Of a stretch of DNA of 64,000 nt, positions 54,413-62,461 are shown piece by piece (the first letter of the stretch is position 1; every line of letters starts with the position of its first letter). Below the pieces are notes generated by a model. It had not been told where the DNA came from. It worked only from the letters and a program-made list of their open reading frames with translations, and did no database searches. Source of the stretch: Bradyrhizobium niftali (GTDB lineage Bacteria > Pseudomonadota > Alphaproteobacteria > Rhizobiales > Xanthobacteraceae); NCBI RefSeq assembly GCF_004571025.1, contig NZ_SPQT01000001.1, forward strand, positions 1 through 64,000. Direction: 5' to 3'. The translations under genes and the position numbers were made by a program.

Positions 54413-54909
54413 CGGTGCTCGAGAGCGGTGCGGATCTGCGCCAGCGCGCCTGGGATGCCGTGGCGGGCGTGGTCGATCCGGAAATCCCGGTGCTGACGAT
54501 CGCCGATCTCGGCGTGCTCCGCGATGTCGTGCTCGACGGCGACCATGTCGAGGTCGCGATCACCCCGACCTATTCGGGCTGCCCGGCCATGAACATGATC
54601 GCGCTCGAAATCGAGGTCGCGCTGGAGCGCGTCGGCTTCCGCGGCTCAAAGGTGCGCACGGTGCTGTCGCCGGCCTGGACCACCGACTGGATGAGCGAGG
54701 AGGGCCGCCGCAAGCTGCGCGCCTACGGCATCGCGCCGCCGCAGGTCTCAAGCTCGCGCCGCGCGCTGTTTGGTGAGCAGTCTGTCGCGTGCCCGCAATG
54801 CGGCTCTGCGAGGACCGAGCTGTTGTCCGAATTCGGCTCGACCTCCTGCAAGGCGCTGTGGCGCTGCAAGGCCTGCCGCGAACCCTTCGATTACTTCAAG
54901 TGTCATTGA
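54406..54909 (+). CDS. paaD: PaaD, iron-sulfur maturation-type protein of the epoxidase
   Basis: A 167-aa protein of the DUF59/MIP18 type thought to assist Fe-S maturation of the PaaE reductase. The DUF59 part includes VVDPEIPVLTIADLGVLRDV and TPTYSGCPAMNMIALEIE. The C-terminal zinc-ribbon-like part has CPQCGSARTELLSEFGSTSC, KALWRCKACREPF and the terminal FKCH, giving several metal-type Cys. It sits between paaC and paaE, the standard order. Confidence 0.93.
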   Translation: MVTVLESGADLRQRAWDAVAGVVDPEIPVLTIADLGVLRDVVLDGDHVEVAITPTYSGCPAMNMIALEIEVALERVGFRGSKVRTVLSPAWTTDWMSEEGRRKLRAYGIAPPQVSSSRRALFGEQSVACPQCGSARTELLSEFGSTSCKALWRCKACREPFDYFKCH

Positions 54910-54911
54910 CC

Positions 54912-55994
54912 ATGTCCGCAGCCGCACCACGTTTCCACCGCCTGGCCGTCAACGATCTCCGCCGCGAGGCCTCCGACGCCATCTCGATGACCTTCGCCAT
55001 CCCCGGCGAACTCGCCAGCGATTATGCTTTCACGCCCGGGCAGTACCTCACGCTCCGCACGATGCTGGACGGTGAAGAGGTGCGCCGTTCCTATTCGATC
55101 TGCTCCGGCCCCGACGATGGCGAGATCCGCATCGCGGTGAAGAAGGTCGATGGCGGTGCGTTTTCGAGCTGGGCCGCCGACGAACTCAAATGCGGCGACG
55201 AGCTCGACGTGATGACGCCGACCGGCCGCTTCGGCGTGGTCGCGCCGGCCGATACGGGGCGGATCCATGTCGGCTTTGCCGCAGGTTCCGGCATCACGCC
55301 GATCCTGTCGATCGTGAAGGGCGTGCTCGCACGCGAACCGGCCAGCCGCTTCTTCCTGTTCTACGGCAATCGTACGACCGACAACATCATGTTCCTCGAG
55401 CCGCTCGAGGAGCTCAAGGACCGGTTCATCGACCGCCTCTCGATCTTTCACGTCATCTCCGGCGAGGAGCAGGACATCCCGATCCTGCATGGCCGGCTTA
55501 ACGGCGACAAGGTGAGGGTGCTGCTGCGCTCGCTGGTGCCGGCGGCAAGCATCGATCACGTCTTCATCTGTGGTCCGTCTGGCATGAGCGAGGACATCGA
55601 GGTGACCTGCCGCGATCTCGGCATCGCGGACGAGCGCATCCACGTCGAGCGCTTCGTCTCGGAATTCGGCGGCAAGCCGCGGCCGAAGAAGGCCGTTGCG
55701 CCCGACGCGCCGCCGAAGGCGATCGCCTCGCTGATCATCGACGGCAAGCGACGCGACGTGCCGGTCGCCGAGGACGAAGCGATCCTCGATGCCGCGCTGC
55801 GCGCCGGCGTCGATCTGCCCTTCGCCTGCAAGGGCGGCATGTGCTCCACTTGCCGCGCCAAGCTGGTCGAGGGCGAGGCGCCGATGGACATCAACTATTC
55901 GCTGGAGCCGTGGGAGCTGAAGGCCGGCTTCGTCCTGACCTGCCAGGCCAAGCCATCGTCCGAGCGGGTCGTGGTCGACTATGACCATGTCTGA
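54912..55994 (+). CDS. paaE: 1,2-phenylacetyl-CoA epoxidase, reductase PaaE
   Basis: A 360-aa FAD/NAD(P)H reductase with a C-terminal plant-type 2Fe-2S ferredoxin domain. FAD binding is RRSYSICSGPDDGEIRIAVK. The NADPH site is HVGFAAGSGITPILSIVKGV, and HVFICGPSGMSED follows. The cluster Cys lie in FACKGGMCSTCRAKLVEG and VLTCQAKP. It delivers electrons to the PaaAC core. It starts two bases after paaD. Confidence 0.95.
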   Translation: MSAAAPRFHRLAVNDLRREASDAISMTFAIPGELASDYAFTPGQYLTLRTMLDGEEVRRSYSICSGPDDGEIRIAVKKVDGGAFSSWAADELKCGDELDVMTPTGRFGVVAPADTGRIHVGFAAGSGITPILSIVKGVLAREPASRFFLFYGNRTTDNIMFLEPLEELKDRFIDRLSIFHVISGEEQDIPILHGRLNGDKVRVLLRSLVPAASIDHVFICGPSGMSEDIEVTCRDLGIADERIHVERFVSEFGGKPRPKKAVAPDAPPKAIASLIIDGKRRDVPVAEDEAILDAALRAGVDLPFACKGGMCSTCRAKLVEGEAPMDINYSLEPWELKAGFVLTCQAKPSSERVVVDYDHV

Positions 55995-56021
55995 TCAGGC
56001 GGATCAGTGCCCAACAATGCA

Positions 56022-56042
56022 AATGCGTCGCATTATTTGACA
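56022..56042 (+). promoter_or_regulatory. Small palindrome and -35-like box upstream of paaI
   Basis: AATGCGTCGCATT is a perfect palindrome with 5-bp arms and GTC centre, followed at once by TTGACA, a consensus -35 box. A -10 box is not clear. It lies in the 101-bp gap between paaE and paaI, so paaI-paaK may have their own promoter. Inferred only. Confidence 0.35.
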
Positions 56043-56095
56043 CCCTGAACCAACCAGCAGAACATCATGTGCAAGCAATTGGCCGGGAGAAGCGC

Positions 56096-56545
56096 GTGAA
56101 CGTCAAAGCCGCCCTGTCGCCTGAGGATATTGCCCGCGCCTGCGCCGATGCGATGTGGGCGGAGGACGATGCCTCCAAAGGTCTCGGCATGGAGATCGTC
56201 GAGATCGGTCCAGGCCTTGCGACGCTGGCCATGACGGTGCGGCCGGACATGGTCAACGGTCAGCGCATCGCCCATGGCGGCTTCATCTTCACGCTCGCAG
56301 ATTCTGCCTTTGCGTTTGCCTGCAACTCGCACAATGAGCGTGTGGTCGCGGCGCAGGGCCAGATCACCTTCATCAAGCCCGGCAAGCTCGGCGATCGGCT
56401 CATTGCGAAGGCGCGGGAGATCAGCCGCAGCGGCCGCTCGGGGATCTACGACGTGCGTGTCACCGCAGGCGACACCGTCATCGCGGAATTCCGCGGGCAT
56501 TCGCGCGTCATTCCCGGCACGTGGCTGCCGGCACAAGACAAGTAA
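56096..56545 (+). CDS. paaI: Hydroxyphenylacetyl-CoA thioesterase PaaI
   Basis: A 149-aa hotdog-fold thioesterase. The catalytic region is NGQRIAHGGFIFTLADSAFA, followed by FACNSHNERVVAAQGQITFI. It recycles CoA from dead-end hydroxyphenylacetyl-CoA forms in the pathway. GTG was chosen as the start because GGGAGA lies six bases upstream; an ATG nine codons earlier is in frame but without a ribosome site. Confidence 0.92.
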   Translation: MNVKAALSPEDIARACADAMWAEDDASKGLGMEIVEIGPGLATLAMTVRPDMVNGQRIAHGGFIFTLADSAFAFACNSHNERVVAAQGQITFIKPGKLGDRLIAKAREISRSGRSGIYDVRVTAGDTVIAEFRGHSRVIPGTWLPAQDK

Positions 56546-56577
56546 AGAAAAGAACAGACCAATGTGGGGAAACGAGG

Positions 56578-57909
56578 ATGGCTCTGACCAGGCTCAAGGA
56601 AGGTGGCACCACCTATAGTGCCGAGATGGACGCGCATGAGCGCGCCCCGCGCGACGAGATCATGGCGTTGCAGACGCAGCGGCTGGGCTGGTCGCTGAAG
56701 CACGCCTACGACAACGTCGCGCATTATCGCAAGGCCTTCGACGAGGCCGGCGTGCACCCGTCCGACTTTCGCGAGCTCTCCGATCTCGCGAAGTTTCCGT
56801 TCACGGTGAAAACGGATTTGCGCGACAATTATCCTTTCAACATGTTCGCGGTGCCGCGCGAAAAACTGGTGCGCGTGCATGCCTCCTCCGGCACGACGGG
56901 TAAGCCGATCGTCGTCGGCTACACCCAGCGCGATATCGACACATGGTCGGAGGTGATGGCGCGTTCGATCCGCGCCGCCGGCGGCCGCACCGGCATGATC
57001 ATCCACAACGCCTATGGCTACGGCCTTTTCACCGGCGGGCTCGGGGTGCACTACGGCGCCGAAAAGCTCGGCTGCACGGTGGTGCCGATCTCCGGCGGCA
57101 TGACCGAACGGCAGGTGCAGCTCATCAACGATTTTCGCCCCGACATCATCACGGTGACGCCGAGCTACATGCTGGCGATTCTGGACGAGTTCAAGCGCCA
57201 GAAGCTTGATCCGCGGCAGTGTTCGCTCAAGGTCGGCATTTTCGGCGCCGAGCCCTGGACCAATGCGATGCGCGGCGAGATCGAGGACGCCTTCGACATG
57301 GATGCGACCGACATCTACGGCCTGTCCGAGGTGATCGGCCCCGGCGTGGCGCAGGAGTGCATCGAGACCAAGGACGGCCTGCACATCTGGGAAGACCACT
57401 TCTATCCCGAAGTGATCGACCCCCAGACGGGCGCGGTGCTGCCCGATGGCGAGAAGGGCGAGCTGGTCTTCACCTCGCTCACCAAGGAAGCTTTCCCGGT
57501 GATCCGCTATCGCACCCGCGACCTGACACGGCTGCTGCCGGGCACGGCCCGGCCGGGCATGCGGCGCATGGAGAAGGTGACGGGCCGCTCGGACGACATG
57601 ATCATCCTGCGCGGAGTCAACCTGTTCCCGACCCAGATCGAGGAGGTGCTGCTCGCCACCGACTGGTGCGGCGGCCACTTCATCCTCGAATTGACCCGCG
57701 AAGGCCGCATGGACGAGCTGACCATCATCGCCGAGGCACGGCCCGAAAGCTGGGACGGCCGCGGTCTCGTCGACCATGCCGACCGGATCGCGACCCACAT
57801 CAAGAACACGATCGGCATCAGCTCCAATGTGCGGGTGGTCGCGCCCGCCACGCTGGAGCGTTCGCTCGGCAAGGCCAGGCGCCTCTACGACAAGCGGCCG
57901 AAGGATTGA
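56578..57909 (+). CDS. paaK: Phenylacetate-CoA ligase
   Basis: A 443-aa adenylate-forming ligase that activates phenylacetate, the first pathway step. The AMP-binding motif is HASSGTTGKPIVVGYTQRDI (about 100-119). GYGLFTGGLGVHYGAEKLG, IYGLSEVIGPGVAQECIE and FPVIRYRTRDLTRLLPG are strongly conserved. The C-terminal hinge is TGRSDDMIILRGVNLFPTQI. ACGAGG precedes MALTRLKEGG. The order paaE-paaI-paaK puts it in the same run. Confidence 0.95.
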   Translation: MALTRLKEGGTTYSAEMDAHERAPRDEIMALQTQRLGWSLKHAYDNVAHYRKAFDEAGVHPSDFRELSDLAKFPFTVKTDLRDNYPFNMFAVPREKLVRVHASSGTTGKPIVVGYTQRDIDTWSEVMARSIRAAGGRTGMIIHNAYGYGLFTGGLGVHYGAEKLGCTVVPISGGMTERQVQLINDFRPDIITVTPSYMLAILDEFKRQKLDPRQCSLKVGIFGAEPWTNAMRGEIEDAFDMDATDIYGLSEVIGPGVAQECIETKDGLHIWEDHFYPEVIDPQTGAVLPDGEKGELVFTSLTKEAFPVIRYRTRDLTRLLPGTARPGMRRMEKVTGRSDDMIILRGVNLFPTQIEEVLLATDWCGGHFILELTREGRMDELTIIAEARPESWDGRGLVDHADRIATHIKNTIGISSNVRVVAPATLERSLGKARRLYDKRPKD

Positions 57910-57961
57910 CTTGACCACCCGTAAGGGCGACAAGGCCCGCCAGAAATCGCGGGTCTTTCCG

Positions 57962-58966
57962 ATGTCACCAGCCGATACCAAAGCCGTCGAAGCGCGCTGT
58001 GTGCGCCTCAATGCCAAGGCCGAGAACGCGGCCGCGCTTGCGCCGGTTGTCGAGCGTCAGACGCTCGCGCGCGGTCCAAACGATGTCCTGATCGAGGTGA
58101 AGGCCGCCGCCGTCAATCCGTCCGACGTCAAGGCCGCGACCGGGCTGATGCCCTATGCCGTATTCCCGCGCACGCCGGGCCGCGATTACGCCGGCGTGGT
58201 GATCGATGGTCCGGCCGGCACGGTCGGCCGCGAAGTGTTCGGTTCCTCCGGCGATCTCGGCATCCGCCGCGACGGCACCCATGCCAGCCTTCTCGTCGTC
58301 GAGCTCGACGCGATCGTGGAGAAACCCAAGACGGTGTCCTGGGAGGAGGCTGCCGGCATCGGCGTTCCCTTCGTCACCGCGATGGAAGGCTTTCGCCGCG
58401 CCGGCGTGCCGAAGGCCGGTGAGACCGTTCTGGTGTTTGGCGTCAACGGCAAGGTCGGCCAAGCCGCGGTGCAGATCGCGACCTGGCAGGGCGCGCGCGT
58501 CATCGGCGTGGTGCGCAAGGCGGAAGCTTATGAGGGCCACGCCAACGCGCCCATCGAGGTGATCGACGCCTCCGCCACCGACGTTGCCGCGCGTGTGCGC
58601 GAAGTGACCGGCGGCAAGGGCGCCGACATCGTCTTCAACACGGTCGGCGATCCCTATTTCCAGGCCGCGCACAAGTCGCTCGCCTTGCGCGGCCGCCAGA
58701 TCCTGATCGCCGCGATCGACCGCATCGTGCAGTTCAACATCCTCGAATTCTATCGAGGGCAGCACACTTATGTCGGCATAGATACGCTCGGCCTGTCTTC
58801 GACGGCGACAGGCGCGGTGCTGCGTGACCTCGGTCCCGGCTTCGCCAGCGGTCACCTGAAACCGTTTCCGATCAAGGCGAATGCCGTCTATCCGCTGGAG
58901 CGCGCCAAGGAGGCGTATGTCGCGGTCGCCGGCTCTTCGCGGGATCGCGTGATCCTGAAGCCGTAA
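57962..58966 (+). CDS. Quinone-oxidoreductase-like MDR family protein
   Basis: A 334-aa zinc-free medium-chain reductase. The N-terminal half has VLIEVKAAAVNPSDVKAATG and RTPGRDYAGVVIDGPAG. The NADPH fold is TVLVFGVNGKVGQAAVQIAT, and VTGGKGADIVFNTVGDPYFQ and VYPLERAKEAYVAVAGSSRD close it. It lies 52 bp after paaK. A TTG nearer to paaK would add 17 basic residues, so the start is uncertain. A role in the paa pathway is possible but not standard. The YeeE gene begins two bases after its stop. Confidence 0.82.
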   Translation: MSPADTKAVEARCVRLNAKAENAAALAPVVERQTLARGPNDVLIEVKAAAVNPSDVKAATGLMPYAVFPRTPGRDYAGVVIDGPAGTVGREVFGSSGDLGIRRDGTHASLLVVELDAIVEKPKTVSWEEAAGIGVPFVTAMEGFRRAGVPKAGETVLVFGVNGKVGQAAVQIATWQGARVIGVVRKAEAYEGHANAPIEVIDASATDVAARVREVTGGKGADIVFNTVGDPYFQAAHKSLALRGRQILIAAIDRIVQFNILEFYRGQHTYVGIDTLGLSSTATGAVLRDLGPGFASGHLKPFPIKANAVYPLERAKEAYVAVAGSSRDRVILKP

Positions 58967-58968
58967 TC

Positions 58969-60027
58969 ATGGACTCGTCCGCCCAACTCGTCATCCTCGC
59001 CGGCCTCGTCATCGGGTTCATTTACGGCGCCGTGGGTCTGCTCAGCGGCTTCTGCCTGATGAGCAGCATGCGCGGATTCCTCGCCGAAGGAGACGGCCGG
59101 CTGGTGCGGTCCTATGCGCTGGCGATTGCTGTCGCGATCGCCGCGAGCCAGGTCCTGGCCGGCAGCGGCGCCGTCGATCTCGGCAAGTCGATCTACCTGC
59201 AACAATCCTTCTCGGCGCCGGTGCTGTTCCTCGGCGGCCTGCTGTTCGGCTACGGCATGGTGCTGTCGAACGGCTGCGGCTCGCGCGCGCTGGTGCTGCT
59301 CGGCCGCGGCAATCTCCGTTCCTTCGTCGTCGTGATCGTGCTCGCCATCGCCGCGCAGATGACGCTCAAGGGCCTGATCGCGCCGGCGCGCATTGCGCTG
59401 GTTCAGGCCTCGCAAACCACGGTCAACACGAATTCGCTGCCGTCGCTGCTGGCGGCGCTCGGTCCCTCTGAAGCTCTCTCGCGGGCGATTGCCGCAGCCG
59501 GGATCGTCGTCGCCCTGATCCTGTTCGCGTTCGCCCATCCGGTGTTTCGCCGTTCGCCGGGCCAGATCGCGGCGGGCGTCATCGTCGGTGTCCTCGTTGC
59601 GAGCGGTTGGTTCGTCACCGGCTATCTCGGCGCCGACGACTTCAATCCCGTCCCCGTGACCTCGCTCACCTTCATCGCGCCGATCGCCGATAGCCTGCAA
59701 TATGCCATGCTCTCGACCGGCCTGACGCTGAATTTCGGCATCGCGACGGTTGCCGGCGTCTTCGCCGGCAGTCTGGCGACGGCACTCGCTACGGGTCGCT
59801 TCAAGCTCGAAGGCTATTCATCGCCGCGCCACATGCTGCGCTCAGGCAGCGGCGCCGCGCTGATGGGCATCGGCGGCGTGATGGCGTTCGGCTGCTCGAT
59901 CGGACAGGGATTGACTGGCGTGTCGACGCTGGCGCTGGGCTCGTTCGTTGCGCTCGCCGGCATCCTGCTCGGTACGACGGCGGGCCTGCGCGGCGTGCTG
60001 CGCGTTCAACCTCTCGCGATGGCCTGA
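58969..60027 (+). CDS. YeeE/YedE-family membrane protein (thiosulfate/sulfur transporter-like)
   Basis: A 352-aa integral membrane protein with about nine to ten hydrophobic segments. The conserved cysteines of YeeE/TsuA-type transporters are present as Cys103 in MVLSNGCGSRALVLLGRG and Cys309 in MAFGCSIGQGLTGVSTLAL. GFIYGAVGLLSGFCLMSS supplies a third. Such proteins import thiosulfate through Cys-lined relay sites. It begins two bases after the MDR gene and its 3' end overlaps the convergent DMT gene by 22 bp. Why sulfur import should be joined to the phenylacetate run is unclear. Confidence 0.85.
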   Translation: MDSSAQLVILAGLVIGFIYGAVGLLSGFCLMSSMRGFLAEGDGRLVRSYALAIAVAIAASQVLAGSGAVDLGKSIYLQQSFSAPVLFLGGLLFGYGMVLSNGCGSRALVLLGRGNLRSFVVVIVLAIAAQMTLKGLIAPARIALVQASQTTVNTNSLPSLLAALGPSEALSRAIAAAGIVVALILFAFAHPVFRRSPGQIAAGVIVGVLVASGWFVTGYLGADDFNPVPVTSLTFIAPIADSLQYAMLSTGLTLNFGIATVAGVFAGSLATALATGRFKLEGYSSPRHMLRSGSGAALMGIGGVMAFGCSIGQGLTGVSTLALGSFVALAGILLGTTAGLRGVLRVQPLAMA

Positions 60028-60920
60028 CTGCGCAGCAGGCGATCCCCGAGCGTTGCCAGGCCGATGCCGGCGACGATCAGTCCGGCCGCGACAGCAAGGC
60101 TCATGTCGAGCGGTTCGCCCAGCAGGATCGCCGCACTGGCGATGCCGACGAGTGGTGTCGCCGTGGTGCCGAGCGACGTCGTCAACGCAGAGATGCTCTT
60201 GTTGACCATCGACATCGCCCAATAGGCAAGCGCCGTCCCGATCAGGCCGGAATAGAGGAACAGGAGCACGAGCCTCCACGACCATTCTGCGTGTGGCAGG
60301 CCGTCCGCGATTGTCGCGCTGACAGTCAGGACGATCGTTGCGACGAGTACCTGCCAGATCAGCAGCTGGAGCGGAGAGGCGATCCAGCGATGCGCGCGAA
60401 TATAGATGATGTTCGCGGCCCAGGAGATCGCGGCCAGGATGACCATGCCGGCGCCGAGCACGACGTTGGTATTGGTCCAGTCGATCGATGCTGGGTTCAG
60501 AATCACGGCAAGGCCGATCAACCCAAGCAGCGCGCCGGCAAGTTTGGGCGCGGTCAGTGTATCTTTCGCGAGCAGGGGCGCGGCGATCGCGACCCAGAGC
60601 GGCGTGGTGTAGCCGAGCACGATGGCCTTGCTCGCAGGCAGGAAGCGTACACCAGCCGCAACCAGGACCGAGAACACCGTCATGTGCAGCAGTGCGACGC
60701 TCAGGACCACAGGAATGTCGCGCCGCTCCGGGATCACCAGATTGTTGCTCAGTCCGAGGATCACGAACAGTCCGGCCAGCGCGATCCAGCTCCGGATCGC
60801 TGAAGCCCACAGCGGGGAGAGGAACTGGACGAGCTGCTTCGTCACCGACCAGTTCACGCCCCAGGCCAGCACGACGATGAGGAACAGGCCGACGGCGGCA
60901 CGGGGTGACAGGGAGTTCAT
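60006..60920 (-). CDS. DMT-family (EamA) transporter
   Basis: A 304-aa inner-membrane transporter with ten hydrophobic segments in two EamA repeats. The first repeat contains WGVNWSVTKQLVQFLSPLWA and the second AISWAANIIYIRAHRWIAS; LGTTATPLVGIASAAILLGE is the family's common motif. AAGGA eight bases upstream supports the ATG. It is divergent from a MocR regulator with repeated GTGCCAG boxes between them, so it is probably the regulator's target. Its substrate may be an amino acid or vitamin B6-related compound. Confidence 0.9.
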   Translation of the reverse strand: MNSLSPRAAVGLFLIVVLAWGVNWSVTKQLVQFLSPLWASAIRSWIALAGLFVILGLSNNLVIPERRDIPVVLSVALLHMTVFSVLVAAGVRFLPASKAIVLGYTTPLWVAIAAPLLAKDTLTAPKLAGALLGLIGLAVILNPASIDWTNTNVVLGAGMVILAAISWAANIIYIRAHRWIASPLQLLIWQVLVATIVLTVSATIADGLPHAEWSWRLVLLFLYSGLIGTALAYWAMSMVNKSISALTTSLGTTATPLVGIASAAILLGEPLDMSLAVAAGLIVAGIGLATLGDRLLRSQAIARG

Positions 60921-60965
60921 TTCGGAGGTCCTTGAAGCAGTCCGGCCTGGCGGATAGCATCCGGT

Positions 60966-61010
60966 CTGGCACCAGTAAAAGTGCCAGATCGTGAAGGAAT
61001 AAGGTGCCAG
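60966..61010 (+). promoter_or_regulatory. MocR operator region with repeated GTGCCAG boxes
   Basis: CTGGCAC (60966-60972) and GTGCCAG (60981-60987) form an inverted repeat with an 8-bp spacer. A third copy, GTGCCAG, lies in direct repeat at 61004-61010 and includes the regulator's GTG start. Three boxes in the 83-bp divergent gap fit binding by a MocR dimer and control of both genes, inferred from layout. Confidence 0.65.
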
Positions 61011-62452
61011 TTGCAGAAGAGATGATCGCCGGCCTGATCGAGTTGAAGCGGACCGGCGAGGAAGGGCTGATGGCTCAACTGACGAGCCAGCTCAGGGAGC
61101 TGATCGGAAGCGGCCGCATCGGCAGGGGCCGCGGGCTGCCGTCGAGCCGACAGCTTGCGAGCGATCTCGGCGTCTCCCGCAACACCGTGACCTATGCGTT
61201 CGAGCAGCTTGCCGCCGAAGGATATCTGGCTGCGTCGCGCGGGCGGCGCCCGGTCGTGACGGTCGACGGCGGTGAGCGTATCGAAGCAGCTGGCGCCGCG
61301 ACATCACGTGTCCGCGCCGGCACGCCGCGCCTCTCGCCCTGGGCCTCTAGGCTCAAGCAGGCGGACTGGCCGATGTCCTATCTGGCGCAGCTGAAACCCC
61401 TGCGGCCGGGGCATGGCGATTTCAGGGAGTTTCCGAACGAGGTCTGGGCCCGCTGTCTGCGCCGCAGCGCCGTGCGTGCAGCCAGGCGCGAGCTTGGCCC
61501 CGTCAACCGTCCGCGCCTGCGCGAGGCGCTGGCGCATTATTTGGCAACCAGCAGAGGCGTTCGCGCCACGGCGGACCAGATCATGATCCTGCCGAGCGCG
61601 CAGGCCGCGCTCACTTTGATCGCGGCGGCCGTGATCACGCAAGGTGACGAGGTCTGGGTCGAGGATCCCGGCTATCCCGGAGCCGCGGCTGCCTTCCGTG
61701 CCTCCGGCGCGCGCGTGACCGGCATCGGGCTGGACGAGCAGGGCATGCAGCGGATGCCGGGCCTTGCGGCTCCAACCCTGATCTTCATGACGCCTTCGCA
61801 CCAGCATCCGACCGGCCGGCTGATGTCGCTCGCCCGCCGCACCGAATTCTTGGGCATGAGCAAGCCCGGCAAGACCTGGATCGTGGAGGACGATTACGAC
61901 GGCGAATTCCACTATGACAGCCGGCCGGTGCCGGCGTTGCAGGGGCTCGATACCCATGGCCGCGTCTTCTATGTCGGTACGTTCTCGAAGGCGATGACCT
62001 CGGATATCCGGCTCGGCTATCTCGTCGTGCCGCCGGCGCTGGTCAGCACCCTCGAGATCGCGCAGCGGCATATCGGACTGATCGCCGCCAGCCATGTTCA
62101 GGAAGCGCTGGCCGAGTTCATTGCCGACGGGCATTTCCTCGCGCATCTGCGCCGGATGCGCCGGCTCTACCACGCACGCCGCGATCATCTCGCCGAGGGA
62201 CTGGAGCGCCATCTTGGCGAGGTGCTCACGGTCGAAGTGCCCTCGGGCGGCATCCAGCTCGTCGCGCGCCTCAAGCGCGGTCGCGCTGATCAGGCCGCGG
62301 TCAAGCGGCTGGTCGAAGCGGGGGTCGAGACGCGCGCCTTGTCCAGCCTTGCGCTCGGCCGGCCGCGCGATCACGGCCTGCTGCTCGGCTTTGCGGCATG
62401 GCGCGAGAACGAGATCAGCGCCGCCGTGCGGACGATGGCATCGTGCTTCTAG
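61004..62452 (+). CDS. MocR/PdxR-like GntR regulator with aminotransferase domain
   Basis: A 482-aa fusion of a GntR winged helix and a class I aminotransferase-like PLP domain. The DNA-binding part is LPSSRQLASDLGVSRNTVTY then AFEQLAAEGYLAASRGRRPV. PLP would bind Lys329 in YVGTFSKAMTSDIRLGYLVV, with EDDYDGEFHYDSRPVPALQG and NRPRLREALAHYLATSRGVR conserved. The GTG start has AAGGA six bases upstream; an ATG six codons in is an alternative. Such proteins sense PLP or an amino compound and often regulate a divergent transporter, which fits the DMT gene here. Confidence 0.92.
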   Translation: MPVAEEMIAGLIELKRTGEEGLMAQLTSQLRELIGSGRIGRGRGLPSSRQLASDLGVSRNTVTYAFEQLAAEGYLAASRGRRPVVTVDGGERIEAAGAATSRVRAGTPRLSPWASRLKQADWPMSYLAQLKPLRPGHGDFREFPNEVWARCLRRSAVRAARRELGPVNRPRLREALAHYLATSRGVRATADQIMILPSAQAALTLIAAAVITQGDEVWVEDPGYPGAAAAFRASGARVTGIGLDEQGMQRMPGLAAPTLIFMTPSHQHPTGRLMSLARRTEFLGMSKPGKTWIVEDDYDGEFHYDSRPVPALQGLDTHGRVFYVGTFSKAMTSDIRLGYLVVPPALVSTLEIAQRHIGLIAASHVQEALAEFIADGHFLAHLRRMRRLYHARRDHLAEGLERHLGEVLTVEVPSGGIQLVARLKRGRADQAAVKRLVEAGVETRALSSLALGRPRDHGLLLGFAAWRENEISAAVRTMASCF

Positions 62453-62461
62453 CGCGCAGCG

